45,771 nt of DNA, taken from contig JAHCAR010000021.1 in the NCBI GenBank assembly GCA_019634795.1, positions 1 to 45,771 of the forward strand, written 5' to 3'. Origin of the DNA: Dokdonella sp. (GTDB lineage Bacteria; Pseudomonadota; Gammaproteobacteria; Xanthomonadales; Rhodanobacteraceae). Under the pieces are notes generated by a model that had not been told where the DNA came from, made no database searches, and saw nothing but the letters and a program-made list of their open reading frames with translations. Positions 10,530 through 19,579 of the stretch are shown in pieces; the first letter of the stretch is position 1; every line of letters begins with the position of its first letter. A program made the position numbers and the translations under genes.

Positions 10530-12545
10530 TTACTGCTTCGGTGTTGGCGCGATGCTGACTGCGCGGAACAGCGCATCGGCGTCGTACAGCCGATCGCCGC
10601 GGATCGTCGTGCGCACCTTGCGGATGTCGGCCATGTTGATGGTCGGATCGCCGTCGACGAGGATCAGGTCCGAGACGTAACCAGGCGCGACCCGACCGTA
10701 CTCCTGGTCGCGCCTCATCACTTCGGCGCTGCCGCTGGTCGCGATGCGCAGCACGTCGGCGGGCGGGATGCCGGCTTCGACGTAGAGCTCGAGCTCGCGC
10801 GGCAGGGTCATGCCGGCCAGGTTGTCGGTGCCGGCCACGATATGCACGCCGCTGCGATAGAGCACGCCGACCATGTTGACCATGTTCTGGTAGGAATCGC
10901 GAAACAGCGCCTGCTGGCCCGGCTTCATCTCGAGTCCGCCGGATCCGGATTTGATCTGGCGCTGCCAGGTGGTCGGGAAGCGGTCGACGATAGCGGCGAA
11001 ACCCGGACCCGGATGGCCGGGCCGGCTCAGGAACATGTCCTCGAACGTGCCCACGGTCGGATCGATCACGGTGTGGTGATCCTTGAGCAGCTGGATGAAA
11101 TCGCGCACCGGCTTCGAGCTGAGGTCGAGGCCCGCGCCGTACTCGGCGACCGTGGTGAACCGGGCCGGGGTCCGTGTGTCCTGAACCTTGTCGAACATGA
11201 AGTTGAGGAACAGCATGTTGACGTGCTGGATCTCGTCGGCGCCGTTCTCGACGAACTGGCGCGCGGTCATGAAGGCCGGCACGTGGCCGCTGACGCGCAG
11301 GCCCCTGGCGTGCGCGGCCTTGGCGATGATCGGCATCAGCTCGGGCTTGACCGAACTGTAGATCTTGATCTGCTCGTGGCCGGTCTTCTGGTACATGTCG
11401 ATCGCGTCGAGCGCTTCCTTCTCGGTTGCCACGAGCACCTTGGTCGGACCGGCGAACGGGCCCGGACCGTCGATGATGCCGGCGCGGATGATGCGCGGGC
11501 CGATGTCCTTGCCGGCCTCGATGCCCTTGATCAGGCCCTGCAGCACCTCGACCTGGTTGGCCATGTCGCGCACCGTGGTCACGCCCGAGGCAAGGTCGAG
11601 CAGACCGTCGGCCCCGCCGCTGAAATGCACGTGCATGTCCCAAAGGCCCGGCATCAGGAACCGGCCGGCGCCATCGAGTTCGTCGACGCCGTCGAGCGAA
11701 GCGACATCGGCCGCGCCGACCGAGACGATGCGGCCCGCGTCGATCAGCACGGATCGCGCATCGAGTACTTCGCCGCTCGGCGGATCGAACACGCGCACGT
11801 TGCGGATCAGCAGCGGGCGGGTCAGGATACGGGTCAACTCCTTCGCGCGCGTCTCGGCCAGGCGTTTCTCTTCCTGCTGCTGGCGATCGCCGATGGTCTT
11901 GATCGCGCCTTCGTAACCTTCGCGAATCAGCGTGCTCCAGCCCGAATAGCTGGCGAAGAAGCGCTGGTCCTGGTCGAGCCAGACCAGGTCCGGCAGCAGT
12001 CCGAGCCCTGACACGGCGTACAGATCAACGTTCTTCGAACCGGCCTTGCCCTTGACCTTGATGCTGGTCAGCTTGCGGATGCTGGCCTCGCCGGCCGGAA
12101 CCAGGGCGAGCTTGTGGTCGGGCGCGTTGAGCAGGGCGCGCACGAGCAACACCGAATCTTCGGGCACCTGGTTGAGGGCCAGAAAGAACGAGGGCCCGGA
12201 CACGTTGCGCGTTTCGTCTTCGGAGCCGTTCTTCCAGACCAGCTCATCGCCGTTGCGCGTAAAGCTCTCGGTGATCGGCGCCTTGAGGTAGTCGACGCCG
12301 GTCAGCTGGATCGAAGTCGGCATGCCGTTCTCGTCGAGCTTGTAAACCGCATCGAGCTTCGGACCGCGCCCGCGGTCATTGAATTCGAAATGCGCCTTGA
12401 GGCTGCCGTCGTCGCCATAGCGGGCTTCCTGGAAGCCGGCATTCGCGCCGGCCAGGATGAACACGCTCTTTTCCACGCGCTCGGCCGCCTGCAGCGGACT
12501 CACGGCCAACGCTGCCACGAACAGGCAGAGGATCGGGGTCTTCAT
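10530..12545 (-). CDS. Exported amidohydrolase family protein
   Basis: 671 residues with a Sec signal peptide (MKTPILCLFVAALAVSPLQA). Residues ~22-270 form an unassigned region with no motif I recognise. The amidohydrolase fold follows: 'DGAGRFLMPGLWDMHVHFSGG' carries the HxH metal pair, then 'GLRVSGHVPA', 'GADEIQHVNML' and 'VAGTDNL' supply the remaining ligands, ending in 'GRVAPGYVSDLILVDGDPTINM'. Enzymes of this group hydrolyse imide, amide or dipeptide-like bonds; the substrate here is unknown, periplasmic location inferred. The start is the ATG at 12545; the much longer upstream extension lacks a signal peptide and consists of shadow sequence. Confidence 0.87.
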   Translation of the reverse strand: MKTPILCLFVAALAVSPLQAAERVEKSVFILAGANAGFQEARYGDDGSLKAHFEFNDRGRGPKLDAVYKLDENGMPTSIQLTGVDYLKAPITESFTRNGDELVWKNGSEDETRNVSGPSFFLALNQVPEDSVLLVRALLNAPDHKLALVPAGEASIRKLTSIKVKGKAGSKNVDLYAVSGLGLLPDLVWLDQDQRFFASYSGWSTLIREGYEGAIKTIGDRQQQEEKRLAETRAKELTRILTRPLLIRNVRVFDPPSGEVLDARSVLIDAGRIVSVGAADVASLDGVDELDGAGRFLMPGLWDMHVHFSGGADGLLDLASGVTTVRDMANQVEVLQGLIKGIEAGKDIGPRIIRAGIIDGPGPFAGPTKVLVATEKEALDAIDMYQKTGHEQIKIYSSVKPELMPIIAKAAHARGLRVSGHVPAFMTARQFVENGADEIQHVNMLFLNFMFDKVQDTRTPARFTTVAEYGAGLDLSSKPVRDFIQLLKDHHTVIDPTVGTFEDMFLSRPGHPGPGFAAIVDRFPTTWQRQIKSGSGGLEMKPGQQALFRDSYQNMVNMVGVLYRSGVHIVAGTDNLAGMTLPRELELYVEAGIPPADVLRIATSGSAEVMRRDQEYGRVAPGYVSDLILVDGDPTINMADIRKVRTTIRGDRLYDADALFRAVSIAPTPKQ

Positions 12546-12931
12546 GATGGGCTCCCTGGGATTCGCAATCCGCACTGTATCGAGGTTATCGACGCGGCAG
12601 GCGTGCCACAAGTTTGGCGCCTGTCCCAGGAACGGCGCTTCCTCCGCGTGGGCCACTCCCGCGCGTTCCAAAAACCCTGCCCCCGACTGCCATGGACTCC
12701 GACCATGGCCCAGCGGCGCCTCCTTCGCGCGCGCCGAAATATTCGGACGGCCTCGGTAGGTGCGGGTCGCCTTCTCGAACATTCGTGGCGAAGAGGCTCC
12801 AAGTATCAATGGGTTGCGACAGGTCTGCGCCTGCCCAACCACGCCCGATCGCTTGCCGTGACCTCCCGCACTTGGCGAAATCCCCGTTCCGGGTCTAAGG
12901 TGGCGGTTCTTTTGCCGCGAAGGACCCTCCC
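12546..12931. other. Intergenic gap, nothing recognised
   Basis: 386 bp between divergent genes for the exported amidohydrolase and the M3 peptidase, expected to hold both promoters. ORFs here lack protein-like composition and no clear repeat or hairpin was found. Confidence 0.5.
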
Positions 12932-15088
12932 ATGTTCCGATCCGCCCTTGCTGCCGCGCTGATTGTTGCGCTGGCCGCCTGTTCGTCCCCATCCACCGAT
13001 ACCGCACCGCCTCAGGCTGCGACGTCCGCGCCGACCGAGGAAGCTCCCGCGATGAATGCCCTGCTGGTCCCCAGCTCCCTGCCGATGCAGGCGCCGCCAT
13101 TCGACAAGATCAAGGATTCGGACTACCAGCCCGCGATCGAGGAAGGCATGAAACAGCAGTTGGCCCAGATCGACGTGATCGCCAACAATCCTGACGCACC
13201 GACCTTCGACAATACCTTCGTCGAAATGGAAAAGAGCGGCGAGTTGCTTACCCGTTCCGCGCGCATCTTCTTTGCCCTGGTCCAGGCCAACACCAACGAC
13301 ACCCTGCAGGCCGCCCAGGTCGCCCTGGCACCGAAGCTCGCCGAGCACGCCGACGCAATCCACCTCAACGCCAAGCTGTTCCAGCGCGTCAAGGCGGTCT
13401 ACGACGCCCGTGAGAGCAGCGGCCTCGACGACGTGCAGAAGCGCCTGGTCGAAAAGACCTACACCGATTTCGTCCGCGCCGGCGCCCAGCTCAGCGATGA
13501 AGACCAGACCAAGCTGCGCGCGCTGAACAAGGAGGAATCGACCCTTTCCACCGAGTTCCAGAACAAGCTGCTGGCCGGCACCAATGCCGCCGCGGTCGAA
13601 GTCGACGACAAGGCCCAGCTCGACGGTCTCGGCGAAGGCGGCATTGCCGCCGCGGCCGACGCCGCCAAGGAGCGCAAGCTCGGCGACGGCAAGTACCTGC
13701 TGACCCTGCAGAACACCACGCAGCAGCCGGTGCTCGGTTCGCTGACCAATCGCGACCTGCGCCTGAAGGTGCTCGAGGCCTCCGAGACGCGCACCAGCCG
13801 CGGCGACGAAAACGACACGCGAGCGACGATCCAGCGCCTGGCCCAGCTGCGCGCCGAACGCGCCAAGCTGCTCGGCTACCCGAACTTCGCCGCCTACAGC
13901 CTGGCCGACCAGATGGCCGAGACCCCGGAACATGCGATCAAGCTGATGACCGACATGGTTCCGGCCGCGACCGCCCGTGCACGCAGCGAGGCCGACAAGA
14001 TCCAGAAGGTGATCGACGCACAGAAGGGCGGCTTCAAGCTCACCGCGGCCGACTGGGATCTCTACGCCGACCAGGTGCGCAAGGCCGAGTACGACCTCGA
14101 CGAAGCCGCGATCAAGCCCTACTTCGAACTCAACCGCGTGCTCAACGACGGTGTCTTCTTCGCCGCCAACCAGCTCTACGGCCTGACCTTCAAGGAGCGC
14201 CACGACCTGCCGGTCTACCAGCCCGACGTGCGCGTGTTCGACGTGTTCGATGCCGACGGCAAGCAGCTCGCCCTGTTCTATGCCGACTACTACAAGCGCC
14301 CGAGCAAGAGCGGCGGCGCCTGGATGGACGTGTTCGTCGAACAGAACGGCCTGACCGGCACCCAGCCGGTGGTCTTCAATGTCTGCAACTTCACCAAGCC
14401 AGCCGACGGCCAGCCCGCCCTGCTCAGCTTCGACGACGTGACCACGATGTTCCACGAGTTCGGCCACGCCCTGCACGGCATGTTCTCGAACGTGAAGTAT
14501 CCGAGCATCGCCGGCACCAACACCTCGCGCGATTTCGTCGAGTTCCCGTCGCAGTTCAACGAGAACTGGGCGCTCGAGCCGACCGTGTTCGCCAACTACG
14601 CCAAGCACAACGAGACCGGCGAGCCGATGCCGCAGGAACTGGTCGACAAGATCGTCAAGGCGCGCGCCTTCAACCAGGGCTACGCCACGGTCGAGTACCT
14701 CGCTGCCGCCCTGCTCGACCAGGCCTGGCACGGCCTCTCCGCCGACGCGCCGCAGCAGGACGTCGACAAGTTCGAAGCGGATGCGCTGAAGAACTACAAG
14801 GTCGACATGGCCGAAGTGCCGCCGCGCTACAAGACCCCGTATTTTGCCCACATCTGGGGCGGCGGCTATTCGGCCGGCTACTACGCCTACCTGTGGAGCG
14901 AAGTGCTCGACCACGACGCCTTCCAGTGGTTCAAGGAACACGGCGGCATGAGCCGCGAAAACGGCCAGACCTTCCGCGACGAAGTCCTCTCGCGCGGCAA
15001 CTCCGAGGAACTCGCCAAGATGTACCGCGAGTTCCGCGGCAAGGACCCGAGCGTCGAGCCGCTGCTCGAGTTCCGTGGGCTGAAGTAA
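12932..15088 (+). CDS. M3 family metallopeptidase, peptidyl-dipeptidase Dcp-like lipoprotein
   Basis: 718 residues. The N-terminus 'MFRSALAAALIVALAACSSPS' is a lipoprotein signal peptide with lipobox LAAC, so the mature protein is membrane-anchored. The zinc site HEFGH lies at about residue 508 inside 'TMFHEFGHALHGMFSNVKYPSIAGTNTSRDFVEFPSQFNENW', characteristic of the M3A thimet-oligopeptidase/Dcp group, with the third ligand Glu in the latter segment. Dcp releases C-terminal dipeptides from oligopeptides. An AAGGA sits nine bases before the ATG. A strong intrinsic terminator follows about 45 bases after the stop. Dipeptides released here could feed the POT transporter (inference). Confidence 0.94.
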   Translation: MFRSALAAALIVALAACSSPSTDTAPPQAATSAPTEEAPAMNALLVPSSLPMQAPPFDKIKDSDYQPAIEEGMKQQLAQIDVIANNPDAPTFDNTFVEMEKSGELLTRSARIFFALVQANTNDTLQAAQVALAPKLAEHADAIHLNAKLFQRVKAVYDARESSGLDDVQKRLVEKTYTDFVRAGAQLSDEDQTKLRALNKEESTLSTEFQNKLLAGTNAAAVEVDDKAQLDGLGEGGIAAAADAAKERKLGDGKYLLTLQNTTQQPVLGSLTNRDLRLKVLEASETRTSRGDENDTRATIQRLAQLRAERAKLLGYPNFAAYSLADQMAETPEHAIKLMTDMVPAATARARSEADKIQKVIDAQKGGFKLTAADWDLYADQVRKAEYDLDEAAIKPYFELNRVLNDGVFFAANQLYGLTFKERHDLPVYQPDVRVFDVFDADGKQLALFYADYYKRPSKSGGAWMDVFVEQNGLTGTQPVVFNVCNFTKPADGQPALLSFDDVTTMFHEFGHALHGMFSNVKYPSIAGTNTSRDFVEFPSQFNENWALEPTVFANYAKHNETGEPMPQELVDKIVKARAFNQGYATVEYLAAALLDQAWHGLSADAPQQDVDKFEADALKNYKVDMAEVPPRYKTPYFAHIWGGGYSAGYYAYLWSEVLDHDAFQWFKEHGGMSRENGQTFRDEVLSRGNSEELAKMYREFRGKDPSVEPLLEFRGLK

Positions 15089-15130
15089 GCCGCCAGGCTG
15101 CGCCGGCGACTGCCGGCGCTAGGCATCAGG

Positions 15131-15160
15131 AAAAGGTCGGCGATCGCCGGCCTTTTTCTT
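15131..15160 (+). terminator. Rho-independent terminator after the M3 peptidase gene
   Basis: AAAA, then stem GGTCGGC-GATC-GCCGGCC (15135-15152), then TTTTTCTT. Classical hairpin plus T-run. Confidence 0.88.
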
Positions 15161-15502
15161 TGTTTCTCCGTCCTTCAAGCGCTTCGCAAAGGCCACGCGC
15201 GTCATTCCGGCGTCTTTGATGAACCGTGCCACGGTGAAGCCGCGTCAGGCCAATGCCTGCCCTGACCCCGATGACGCGATCCGTCAGGGCCTGCGACTGT
15301 CAGTCTCTTACAACGCCGCCGTGTCAGAGGGTCCCCAAACCGGCCGCAACGTCGGACTTGGTCGCGCTTCGCCCGCGCCAAACGCCGCTCTGCCTGTGCG
15401 CCCTGCCGCAAAGTGCGAACTCGAACAACAAAATTGGACATTGGCATGGCGCTTGCTCCCTTCATCATCGACAGGCAATACCCATCCAACCAGGAAACGA
15501 CC
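15161..15502. other. Intergenic gap, nothing recognised
   Basis: About 340 bp between the terminator and the small gene at 15503. ORFs on both strands here look like shadows. No repeat of note. Confidence 0.45.
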
Positions 15503-15778
15503 ATGGGCAGCATCTTCAGTTTCGGATCACGCAAGACGGATGCATCGATGTCCGCCATCGATTGGGAATCGCGCTATGACGGCGCCCTCTCGGTCGCACT
15601 CGTCGGCCATATCCCGGTCGCCGGCATCTCCGGACCCTGGCCGGATGGCAACTACGCACTAACCTTCTGGTCGGTCCGCGAACTCGAAGTGGCGCCGAGC
15701 ATGGAGTTCCATGCCTCGATGGACACGGCGCGGCGTCGCGTGGAAGAAATGGCCGGCCAGATCGCGCTCAAGATGTAA
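15503..15778 (+). CDS. Small hypothetical protein (91 aa)
   Basis: Starts at the ATG at 15503 with AGGAAA eight bases upstream; the longer frame upstream is not supported by a ribosome binding site. Product begins 'MGSIFSFGSRKTDASMSAIDWESRYDG' and ends 'RRRVEEMAGQIALKM'. It has no signal peptide or transmembrane span and I do not recognise the family. The segment 'VALVGHIPVAGISGPWPDGNYALTFW' looks like folded beta-rich protein rather than a shadow. The sequence encoding its last 12 residues recurs at 16634-16672 in degraded form. Confidence 0.65.
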   Translation: MGSIFSFGSRKTDASMSAIDWESRYDGALSVALVGHIPVAGISGPWPDGNYALTFWSVRELEVAPSMEFHASMDTARRRVEEMAGQIALKM

Positions 15779-16066
15779 TGACCAGGATGCGCCAAACGCG
15801 GCGCGGGAGCGATCGTTCCGGGAGAGACAACCACGCCGAACGATCCGTCCTGAACGCCCGAAGCGGCGCAGGTTTCGTCACCAGAGTCCCCGAGGCGAGC
15901 CGCAAATCACGCGGCTCCCGAACAGACCCGTCATCTTCGCCATGGAGTGCACCCTGCCTCCTCGCTGGGTTGCCCTGTCTATGCATGGAAAGCCGGCTGC
16001 TCCAGTCCCCAAATTCCAGTAATCTCCGGGTGAACGCCTGACTCACGGCGACAGGACGCCGAACCG

Positions 16067-16573
16067 ATGACGCTCGTCGTCAACTTTGCGCACGATTTTT
16101 CGTTGCTGCTGAGCGGCTGGACACTGCTGCTTGCGCTGTGCATCGTGGCCTGCGCGATGGCCCTGCTGGTGGTGATCATAAAGGGGCGGTCCAAGCCTGC
16201 CGCCATGCTCGCACTGGCGCTTGTCCTTTCCATCGGCATTCTGATTCCCAATGCGCTGCTGGCAACGCCAGCAATCTGGCAAACCATGTACGCCGCCTAT
16301 GTCGCCGCGCCTCCAGAGCGCTCCAACGAGTACGCGGGGGACATACACGAATACTGGTCGACGACGGCACGGGACGTATTGGTCCGCGACTGGTATTTCA
16401 TGGCTCATCGCTGGGGCATCTGCCACGAACTGTGGAGCGAGTCCGACTGCGTGCGCGCGCCAAGTCAACGCGAACCGATGGGCATGGCGCGGGACCTTCT
16501 GACGGAAGTCGCTCAATCGGGTCACGTAGGGCCGTATCCCTATGTGCCCGGCCAGGCATCGCCTACACCCTGA
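16067..16573 (+). CDS. Hypothetical membrane protein (168 aa)
   Basis: Residues ~11-38 and ~47-70 are strongly hydrophobic ('SLLLSGWTLLLALCIVACAMALLVVII', 'AAMLALALVLSIGILIPNALLA'), predicting two transmembrane helices. They are followed by a soluble, Trp/Tyr-rich tail with 'HEYWSTTARDVLVRDWYFMAHRWGICHELW'. An AGGA precedes the ATG by about eleven bases. Not recognised. It lies between a small gene and a degraded copy of that gene's 3' end, which suggests it arrived with a rearrangement (inference). Confidence 0.6.
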   Translation: MTLVVNFAHDFSLLLSGWTLLLALCIVACAMALLVVIIKGRSKPAAMLALALVLSIGILIPNALLATPAIWQTMYAAYVAAPPERSNEYAGDIHEYWSTTARDVLVRDWYFMAHRWGICHELWSESDCVRAPSQREPMGMARDLLTEVAQSGHVGPYPYVPGQASPTP

Positions 16574-16633
16574 ATCGACAGGATTATTCAGAGAGGGAGC
16601 GTCCGGACGTCAGTCGCCATCGAAGCCCCTGAC

Positions 16634-16672
16634 GTGGAAGCAGTGGCAGGTCAGATCGCACTGAAGATGTAG
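16634..16672 (+). pseudogene. 3' remnant of a paralogue of the 15503-15778 gene
   Basis: This stretch encodes 'VEAVAGQIALKM' plus stop, matching 'VEEMAGQIALKM' plus stop at the end of the upstream small gene. Over 38 bases I count six mismatches, mostly at third codon positions. Reading the same frame upstream gives no further convincing similarity, so only the tail of a former second copy seems to remain. Confidence 0.6.
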
Positions 16673-16887
16673 CGCGACCGGAGGGCGAAAAGGGCAATCA
16701 AGTTGGCGGCCACGACCAGGACGGGGTTGGTCGACCGTCCGCCCCATGCCGTCGTCCCGGCGGAGATCGGACGCCGTAGCGAACATTCGCCTTGCAAATG
16801 GCCCGCAGGGCAAGCTGCTGACGCAGCGCACCATCCAGCTCCCCTGCCTCTTCCCGGCCTTCGAGTTGATTTGTGGCGCGAGGCAAG

Positions 16888-16917
16888 AAGAGGCTGGTGT
16901 TCGCCGGCCTTTTCTTT
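16888..16917 (+). terminator. Intrinsic terminator in the spacer before hipBA
   Basis: Stem GGCTGG (16892-16897) pairing with CCGGCC (16904-16909), one G-T pair, followed by TTTTCTTT. It resembles the terminator at 15131-15160, in keeping with duplicated sequence in this stretch. No gene is seen from 16673 to 17057. Confidence 0.6.
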
Positions 16918-16970
16918 GCAGAATCATCGCGCTGTACCGCTGCTCGTTCATCCGCCCTGCGACATGACTC

Positions 16971-17081
16971 TTCCCGTCCGGGAAGAAAATGTTGACTTGC
17001 GAGCACAAAGAGGTGAATACTCCCGATCGGGAATATTCCTGTGCCTGGAACATCCTCATGGCAATTTTGTCCCGATCGGGA
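16971..17081 (+). promoter_or_regulatory. hipBA promoter with three equally spaced operators
   Basis: Three palindromes share the core TCCCGnnCGGGA: TTCCCGTCCGGGAA (16971-16984), TCCCGATCGGGA (17021-17032) and TCCCGATCGGGA (17070-17081). Their centres are exactly 49 bp apart. A likely promoter, TTGACT (16992-16997), 18 bp spacer, AATACT (17016-17021), lies between operators 1 and 2, so transcription would begin inside operator 2. Operator 3 overlaps codons 5-8 of the antitoxin gene. HipB proteins repress their own operon by binding several such palindromes; the arrangement here is seen directly, the function is inferred. Confidence 0.82.
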
Positions 17082-17303
17082 ACAACCATACCGCCCCCTG
17101 AAATTGCGGAAATCGCAGCTTCGGTCCGAGCAACCCGCCAGAGCCATCACCTGACCCAGGCACAACTGGCAGGCCTGTCCGGGACCGGCCTGCGCTTCAT
17201 CAGCGAACTGGAACGCGGCAAGCCGACCCTGGCACTGAACAAGGTGCTGGCCGTACTGTCGGCGCTGGGGCTACGGCTGGTCGTGCGCGGCGACACCCCA
17301 TGA
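17058..17303 (+). CDS. hipB: HipB-type XRE antitoxin / repressor
   Basis: 81 residues. A helix-turn-helix runs from about residue 12 to 70 ('EIAASVRATRQSHHLTQAQLAGLSGTGLRFISELERGKPTLALNKVLAVLSALGLRLVV'), the HipB/XRE pattern. I start at the ATG at 17058, downstream of the predicted promoter; the longer frame from 16989 begins upstream of the predicted transcription start and is rejected. HipB neutralises HipA and represses the operon as a dimer. The 3' end overlaps the hipA start codon by four bases (ATGA), indicating translational coupling. Confidence 0.88.
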   Translation: MAILSRSGTTIPPPEIAEIAASVRATRQSHHLTQAQLAGLSGTGLRFISELERGKPTLALNKVLAVLSALGLRLVVRGDTP

Positions 17304-18538
17304 GCGAGACACTCGACGTTCGCCTGTTCGGACAGCCCATTGCCGGGGTCGGCATTGAAGGCGACTACCGAAGTCCCGAGGAGTGGCGGTTCCAGTACCG
17401 ACCAGACTATCTGGCTAGCGCCGGGCCGATCCCTGTCTCGGTCACACTGCCCCTGCAGGACGAGCCTTTCGCAGGTGCTGTCGTCGCCAACTGGTTCGGC
17501 AATCTGCTTCCCGAAGGTGCCGTGAGGGAAACCATCGAACGTCGCCTGCGGCTGCCTCCCCGCGACAACTTCGCCCTGCTGGCCGCGATCGGCGGCGAGT
17601 GTGCGGGTGCAGTCAGCGTCGGGCCCGAGTCCGAATCGCCCGAACCCGCCCAGAAAATGGAGTCCGATCTTGAGGCGCTGATCCGCGCTCAAGGCAGCGA
17701 CGTCGGCGATGGCGCATGGGCCGTACTCGGATCGCCGCGCCGGCTATCGCTGGCCGGTGCGCAGGACAAGATCGCCGTGATCCGCCAAGCCGACGGTCGC
17801 CTGACCCTTCCGGCCATCGGCGAGCCCAGCACGCACATCCTCAAACCGGAAAGCCGGCGCCTGCCGGGACTGCGTGATCTCGAAGCGCTGGGCTTGCGGC
17901 TTGCGCGCGCCATCGGACTCAATGCGGTGCAGGTGGAACTCGTCCGCGTCGGTGATCGACGGGCCCTGCTGGTCGAACGCTACGACCGCACGCACGAGAC
18001 CAACAAACTGACACGTCGCCTTCACCAGGAAGACTTCTGCCAGGCGCTGGGTTATCCCTCTGAACTCAAGTACGAAAGCCAGGGCGGCCCAAGCCTTGCC
18101 CGATGCGCGGACCTGATCCGCAACCGCATGCGCCTGGGGCCGAGCGCGTTGCAGCAATTCCTCGACTGGGTTGTCTACAGCGTTGTCATCGGCAACGCCG
18201 ACGCCCACGCGAAAAACCTGTCCCTGCTGTACACGCCCGACGGCGGTCGACAAGTGGCCCCACACTACGATCTGGTACCGATCCTCACCCTCCCTGAATC
18301 CCTGGTCGATCGCGAACCGGCGCTCAAGATCGGAGCCGCCAGGCGAATCGATGCCGTGACCCGCAGCGACTGGCAAAGCTTCGCCGCGACCACCGGCTAT
18401 GCGCCGCGCTTCGTCCTGGAGCGCGTCGCAACACTTGCCCTGGCAGTAACGGAATCCATCGGCAGAGTTTCGCATCAGCTTGCCAGCGAAGGCGCCGATG
18501 CCAAGCGAGTTGAAGCAGCCGTACTGGTCATCAGCTAG
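17300..18538 (+). CDS. hipA: HipA-type serine/threonine kinase toxin
   Basis: 412 residues. All kinase landmarks of the HipA family are visible: 'LSLAGAQDKIAV' near residue 150 with the serine that is autophosphorylated in E. coli HipA; 'HILKP' with the ATP-binding Lys at about 182; 'LVERYDR'; 'HQEDFCQALG'; 'GNADAHAKNLSLLY' with catalytic Asp ~301 and Asn ~306; and 'PHYDLVP' with metal-binding Asp ~324. E. coli HipA phosphorylates GltX and causes tolerance or persistence; the target here is untested. The toxin looks intact. It overlaps hipB by four bases and shares its operators. Long minus-strand ORFs over it are shadows. Confidence 0.93.
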   Translation: MSETLDVRLFGQPIAGVGIEGDYRSPEEWRFQYRPDYLASAGPIPVSVTLPLQDEPFAGAVVANWFGNLLPEGAVRETIERRLRLPPRDNFALLAAIGGECAGAVSVGPESESPEPAQKMESDLEALIRAQGSDVGDGAWAVLGSPRRLSLAGAQDKIAVIRQADGRLTLPAIGEPSTHILKPESRRLPGLRDLEALGLRLARAIGLNAVQVELVRVGDRRALLVERYDRTHETNKLTRRLHQEDFCQALGYPSELKYESQGGPSLARCADLIRNRMRLGPSALQQFLDWVVYSVVIGNADAHAKNLSLLYTPDGGRQVAPHYDLVPILTLPESLVDREPALKIGAARRIDAVTRSDWQSFAATTGYAPRFVLERVATLALAVTESIGRVSHQLASEGADAKRVEAAVLVIS

Positions 18539-18646
18539 AACGCAGGCCGAGCACTGCGTGAGACCGGGCGAATGGAACAACGCTAGAACCTCAAATCCAT
18601 GCACGGTTCGATACTTGACCCCGATCTTCGTGAGCAACGGAGCTCC

Positions 18647-19579
18647 CTACGAGACCGCATGTGAGTAGCGGTTCTTGCCCAGCGCCTTGGACCGGTACAG
18701 CGCGGAATCCGAGGCCTCCAGCAAGTCTTTGGGCGTTGCGCCGTGGACCGGATACATCGCGATTCCTAGACTGACCGTGGGTACCACCGTCGCCTCCCCG
18801 ATGCGGAACGGCGCTCGTGCATTTGCCAGTATCCGCTCGGCGATGCTATCGACTTCCGCAGGTGACGCGAGGTCTGGAGCCAAGATGACGAATTCGTCGC
18901 CGCCGAGGCGACTTGCCGAATCGGACGGACGTAGCGAGGAGACTATCCGCGATGCCAGGGCAACAAGGAGCTGGTCGCCGGCTGGATGCCCGAATGAGTC
19001 ATTGACGGCCTTGAAGTCATCGACGTCGAGACTGAGTACCGCAACCATCTCGCCCTTGCGTTCGGCGACCGCCATCGCCTGTGCAAGTCGATCCGAGAGC
19101 AGCGCGCGATTTGGCAGGCCGGTCAGGAAATCGTGGGTTGCCAGGTGCTCCGCCGTCGCACGCGCTTCTCGGAGCTCCTCCTCAAGACGCTTGAGCGAAG
19201 TGACATCGGCGACGTGCACGAAGATCCCCTGAACCTTGCCTGCGACCATGCGGGGCACATAGGTCGCCAGGCTATGGCGGACGATCCCGTCCGGACTCGT
19301 GATTGATCGCTCGAATACCTGCTTGTGTCCCTCATAGGCCCCGCAGATGTATGGCAGGTTCTTCTCGTATAGGGGCCCAAGAAGTTCTTGCAACGTGGTG
19401 CCAAGCAGCTCCTCGCGCGTCTTGCCGAACCACTCGCGGTAGGCCTCGTTCGCGAACACGCACTCCTGGTTAATGTCCCAATAGGCCACCATCGCGTCGA
19501 TATGATCGACGAGTTCCAGAACGATCCGAAGTGTCGAGTCGGATATTTCGTGCTTTCCGCCGATCGCGGCCGGTTTCAT
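18647..19579 (-). CDS. PAS-GGDEF diguanylate cyclase
   Basis: 310 residues, no transmembrane span or signal peptide. A PAS domain (residues ~15-130, 'MVAYWDINQECVFANEAYREWFGKTREELLG') is followed by a GGDEF domain from ~140 ('HDFLTGLPNRALLSDRLAQAM'). The active loop is intact (GGDEF at 226-230), and R217-P-S-D220 stands at the position of the RxxD allosteric inhibition site. It should therefore make cyclic di-GMP from GTP under product inhibition, in response to a signal bound by PAS. The ATG at 19579, preceded by GGGAGGGCAGGC, is preferred over a start six codons upstream. It borders the low-coordinate side of the cassette array. Confidence 0.92.
   Translation of the reverse strand: MKPAAIGGKHEISDSTLRIVLELVDHIDAMVAYWDINQECVFANEAYREWFGKTREELLGTTLQELLGPLYEKNLPYICGAYEGHKQVFERSITSPDGIVRHSLATYVPRMVAGKVQGIFVHVADVTSLKRLEEELREARATAEHLATHDFLTGLPNRALLSDRLAQAMAVAERKGEMVAVLSLDVDDFKAVNDSFGHPAGDQLLVALASRIVSSLRPSDSASRLGGDEFVILAPDLASPAEVDSIAERILANARAPFRIGEATVVPTVSLGIAMYPVHGATPKDLLEASDSALYRSKALGKNRYSHAVS

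Noticed and set aside
10470-12011. 513-codon plus-strand ORF
   Set aside because: Antisense to the exported amidohydrolase; no motifs, biased composition.
12806-14941. 711-codon minus-strand ORF
   Set aside because: Antisense to the intact M3 peptidase; low-complexity Val/Gly/Leu/Glu composition and no recognisable domain.
16989-17057. Upstream start for HipB at 16989
   Set aside because: It lies upstream of the predicted -10 element and transcription start; the added residues show no HTH similarity.
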